Origin: JADIYM01 sp964641945
Lineage (GTDB): Bacteria; Acidobacteriota; Blastocatellia; UBA7656; JADIYM01
Assembly (NCBI GenBank): GCA_964641945.1
Contig: CAZXLQ010000115.1
Span: 1 to 14,979 of the forward strand
Direction: 5' to 3'
DNA length: 14,979 nucleotides
The notes beneath the pieces are model-generated. The model worked only from the letters and a program-made list of their open reading frames with translations. It had not been told where the DNA came from and made no database searches. Shown in pieces: positions 13,245-14,979 of this stretch. How positions within the stretch are numbered: the stretch's first letter is position 1; each line of letters begins with the position of its first letter. Position numbers and translations under genes: made by a program.

Positions 13245-13976
13245 TCACGCGGGATCGGTCTCGGGTATTTTGTCGACCAGATCGATCACGCGCTCGATCT
13301 GCGCGAGGTAGTCGGCGAAGATGCGGTGCACGTCCTCCGACGCGATGGTGGCGTCGTCGGTAAGGACGTCGAGAATCCGGTCGAACGGATCGGCGTCGAG
13401 CTCGAAACAGCGGATGCCGGCGCGCAGAGCCTCGATGCGTGAGCGCGGTCCGTGCTCGCCGACGAGGCGCAGCGCGAATCGGAAGAGCTTGCCGAAGGTG
13501 CCGAGCGATTCGACGAGCAGCCGGACGATCCGGTCGGAGTCGTTGCTCGACACGAGGTACAGCTCGCGCAGTCGTATGAGCTTGCCGCGAAGCTCGAATT
13601 CGACCTGGAAGCGCAGGTGGCGCGGCGACACGTCGAGACCCTCGAAAGGGTCGGCGCCGTGGAGGATTCGGCGGTTGTCGGCCAGGTCCAGGAACTCGAT
13701 CGGGAAAACGTCGCGAGAGGAATGGACCTCGTCCGTGCTCATCATTACTGGCGGCGGGTTGCCGGTGGCGACCCACTCGGCGACGGCGTCGTGGGCGGCG
13801 CGCAGGTCCGAGGCGCGAAGTCGCTCGAGGACCACGAGGGTCCGCGCTCCGGTGGCTGCCGAAGTGGCTTCGCGCGTGGCCGCCCCTCCGTAGATGAGGA
13901 CGCTGTGAAGGTTGTCGCCGTGCGCGGCGCGCAAGCGATCGACGAAGCTCGTGATGTGCTGTTCGAGGGTTACCAA
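13245..13976 (-). CDS. Degenerate nucleotidyltransferase-like protein
   Basis: A 243-residue soluble protein. Its N-terminus, LHSVLIYGGAATREATS followed by TLVVLERL, resembles the start of the Pol-beta/MNT nucleotidyltransferase fold, where YGSxARG and a DxD pair normally bind metal and NTP. Here the serine is Gly and no Asp pair follows, so catalysis looks lost. The middle (FPIEFLDLADNRRILHGADP) also fits that fold. The C-terminal half (~120-235) is helical and charged, with ELRGKLIRLRELYL. It starts with TTG, and the start and the TPM stop overlap within TTGGTAA, indicating translational coupling. No other start lies close by. Position between TPM and LemA suggests a shared membrane-associated role, perhaps ligand sensing. 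Family assignment is moderate. Confidence 0.7.
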   Translation of the reverse strand: MVTLEQHITSFVDRLRAAHGDNLHSVLIYGGAATREATSAATGARTLVVLERLRASDLRAAHDAVAEWVATGNPPPVMMSTDEVHSSRDVFPIEFLDLADNRRILHGADPFEGLDVSPRHLRFQVEFELRGKLIRLRELYLVSSNDSDRIVRLLVESLGTFGKLFRFALRLVGEHGPRSRIEALRAGIRCFELDADPFDRILDVLTDDATIASEDVHRIFADYLAQIERVIDLVDKIPETDPA

Positions 13977-14863
13977 CTGTCGCTCCCGCCTCCTCCGCCG
14001 AAGTCACCGCCTCCGCCAAATCCGCCCCAGTCGCTCCCGCCCCCGCCACCGCCCCAACCGCCGGAACTGCCGCCGGAGCCACCGCTGCCCCAGGATGATC
14101 CCACGATGAAGGGAAGGACCCACGACGAGTCGTCGCGGCGTCTGCCGCCGCGTCCGCTTCCGCCTCCGCCTCCCCGTCTCCGGATGGACTGAATGATGAG
14201 GAGGATGAAGGCGATCAGAATGATGAGGGTAAACACCTTCGACACGACCGTCGAGCTACCCGATTGCCCGGCTGCCGGCTGCCTGCCGTAGGCGCGCTCG
14301 GCGTCGATGCCTTCGATCGAGAGGCCGCGCTTCTCGGCGAGTGTGGCGAGGACGGTCTCGAGGGCGAGCCGGAGGCCGTCGCCGTATTCGCCGCGGGCAA
14401 ACTGGGGCCGGGACTGGCGGAGTATCTCGCCGGCGGTGCCGTCCGTGATCTCGTCCTCGAGTTTTCGGCTGACCTCGATGCGCGACTGGCGTTCGCCGAG
14501 GGCGAGCAGGATAATCAGGCCGTTTTTCTCGGCTCCGGCGCCGATGCCCCACTGGCGGCCGAGGGCGAGGGCGACATCCTCGATCGGGCGGCCGTTGAGA
14601 GTCTGGAGCGTGACGACGGCGATGTCGATGTCGGTCCGGTCGCGGAAGTTCCGCGCCATGTTCTCCATCCGGGCCTTGCTCGAGGCGTCGATTACGCTGG
14701 CGAAGTCGTTGACGAAGCCGGTCGGCGCCGGCAGGTCGCGCTTCCACTGGTCCGCGGCGGACTGGGCCGCAACCGGGAGTGCCGGGGCGAGAAACGACGC
14801 AGCGAATGCGGCGACGAGCACGAGTCTCGCGGCAAGGGCTCCAACAGCAGCGAGTCGGGTCAC
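13970..14863 (-). CDS. TPM-domain (YgcG-like) membrane protein with Gly-rich tail
   Basis: A 297-residue envelope protein. Residues 1-34 are a signal peptide ending VAAQS. The TPM domain at ~47-175 includes PTGFVNDFASVID, TDIDIAVVTLQTLNG and NGLIILLALGERQSRIEV. A transmembrane helix lies at ~210-226 (VFTLIILIAFILLIIQ). The tail (231-297) is a low-complexity Gly/Ser/Trp-rich stretch (SSGGWGGGGGGSDWGGF) ending SDSW, common in this family. TPM proteins have been linked to phosphatase activity (in plants) and photosystem II repair; the bacterial role is unclear. It starts with GTG overlapping the upstream gene's TGA (GTGA), so it is translationally coupled, and its own stop overlaps the next gene's start. 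Confidence 0.88.
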   Translation of the reverse strand: MTRLAAVGALAARLVLVAAFAASFLAPALPVAAQSAADQWKRDLPAPTGFVNDFASVIDASSKARMENMARNFRDRTDIDIAVVTLQTLNGRPIEDVALALGRQWGIGAGAEKNGLIILLALGERQSRIEVSRKLEDEITDGTAGEILRQSRPQFARGEYGDGLRLALETVLATLAEKRGLSIEGIDAERAYGRQPAAGQSGSSTVVSKVFTLIILIAFILLIIQSIRRRGGGGGSGRGGRRRDDSSWVLPFIVGSSWGSGGSGGSSGGWGGGGGGSDWGGFGGGGDFGGGGGSDSW

Positions 14864-14979
14864 TCGATGAGGATATCACGCGACTGGAGGTCGGGATCGT
14901 CAGGACGCTCCGCCCGTTCCCGTTCCTGTTCCTCGAGCCGCGAGGGGTAGCGAGCGTCCCACGGACGGTCGTACGGTTC
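14860..14979 (-). CDS. 3' end of an unidentified gene (partial)
   Basis: The last 39 codons of a gene entering from the right edge. The frame reads EPYDRPWDARYPSRLEEQE, then a charged stretch ending SRDILIE and TGA at 14862-14860. It is open to the window edge, its residue content looks like real protein, and its stop overlaps the GTG start of the TPM gene by two bases, which supports a genuine upstream operon member. It is highly charged, soluble-looking and not recognisable from this fragment. Confidence 0.6.
   Translation of the reverse strand, partial: EPYDRPWDARYPSRLEEQERERAERPDDPDLQSRDILIE

Noticed and set aside
13981..14180. Proline-rich plus-strand protein segment
   Set aside because: It is the complement of the Gly-rich tail of the TPM protein.

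Overview
This is a GC-rich window from a Gram-negative (diderm) bacterium, shown by two outer-membrane lipid transport systems: LPS export (Lpt) and an MCE/Mla-type phospholipid transporter. The gene order (lptC/OstA, lptB, rpoN, hpf, rapZ), an M61 peptidase, a LemA/TPM operon containing a nucleotidyltransferase-like protein, and an Mla ATPase with an extra segment before its last strand together suggest a non-proteobacterial diderm, most likely an acidobacterium or relative. That placement is inference; the window has no rRNA or other phylogenetic marker.

Layout. (1) 1-149: upstream region with an 18-bp element and promoter-like motifs. (2) 150-929 (+): secreted lysine-rich protein with a peptidoglycan-binding domain. 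(3) 1082-7406 (+): compact operon of an LptC-OstA fusion, lptB, rpoN, long-form hpf and rapZ; a possible hairpin terminator or attenuator lies at the rpoN stop. (4) 7406-7521: a perfect 44-bp inverted repeat filling the gap between two convergent operons. (5) 10290-7526 (-): transporter operon of an MlaE permease, MlaF ATPase and MCE protein, with its own promoter candidate. (6) 10381-10473: second long hairpin. (7) 12429-10492 (-): M61 metallopeptidase with a PDZ domain. (8) 12475-12571: third long hairpin. (9) 14979-12593 (-): an operon running in from the right, made of an unknown partial gene, a TPM-domain protein, a degenerate nucleotidyltransferase-like protein and LemA, with stop/start overlaps between the first three.

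How it fits together. The + strand operon joins envelope building (LPS bridge and its ATPase) to global regulation (sigma-54, ribosome hibernation, RapZ), a well-known bacterial neighbourhood. The - strand genes are also mainly envelope-directed. Nearly all of the window is ordinary core gene content. No CRISPR, prophage, insertion sequence, tRNA or rRNA was seen, and no gene-free stretch exceeds about 200 bases.

The signals most worth a second look are: three ~40-bp-arm hairpins of unrelated sequence but the same design, each sitting exactly at a transcription-unit boundary; an identical 18-bp element upstream of two -24/-12-like promoters, one of which would drive the operon carrying rpoN; a RapZ whose Walker A lysine is a methionine; a 34-residue repeat array in the MCE protein with one spacing longer by exactly one heptad; and a nucleotidyltransferase-like protein without its catalytic residues inside the LemA/TPM operon.
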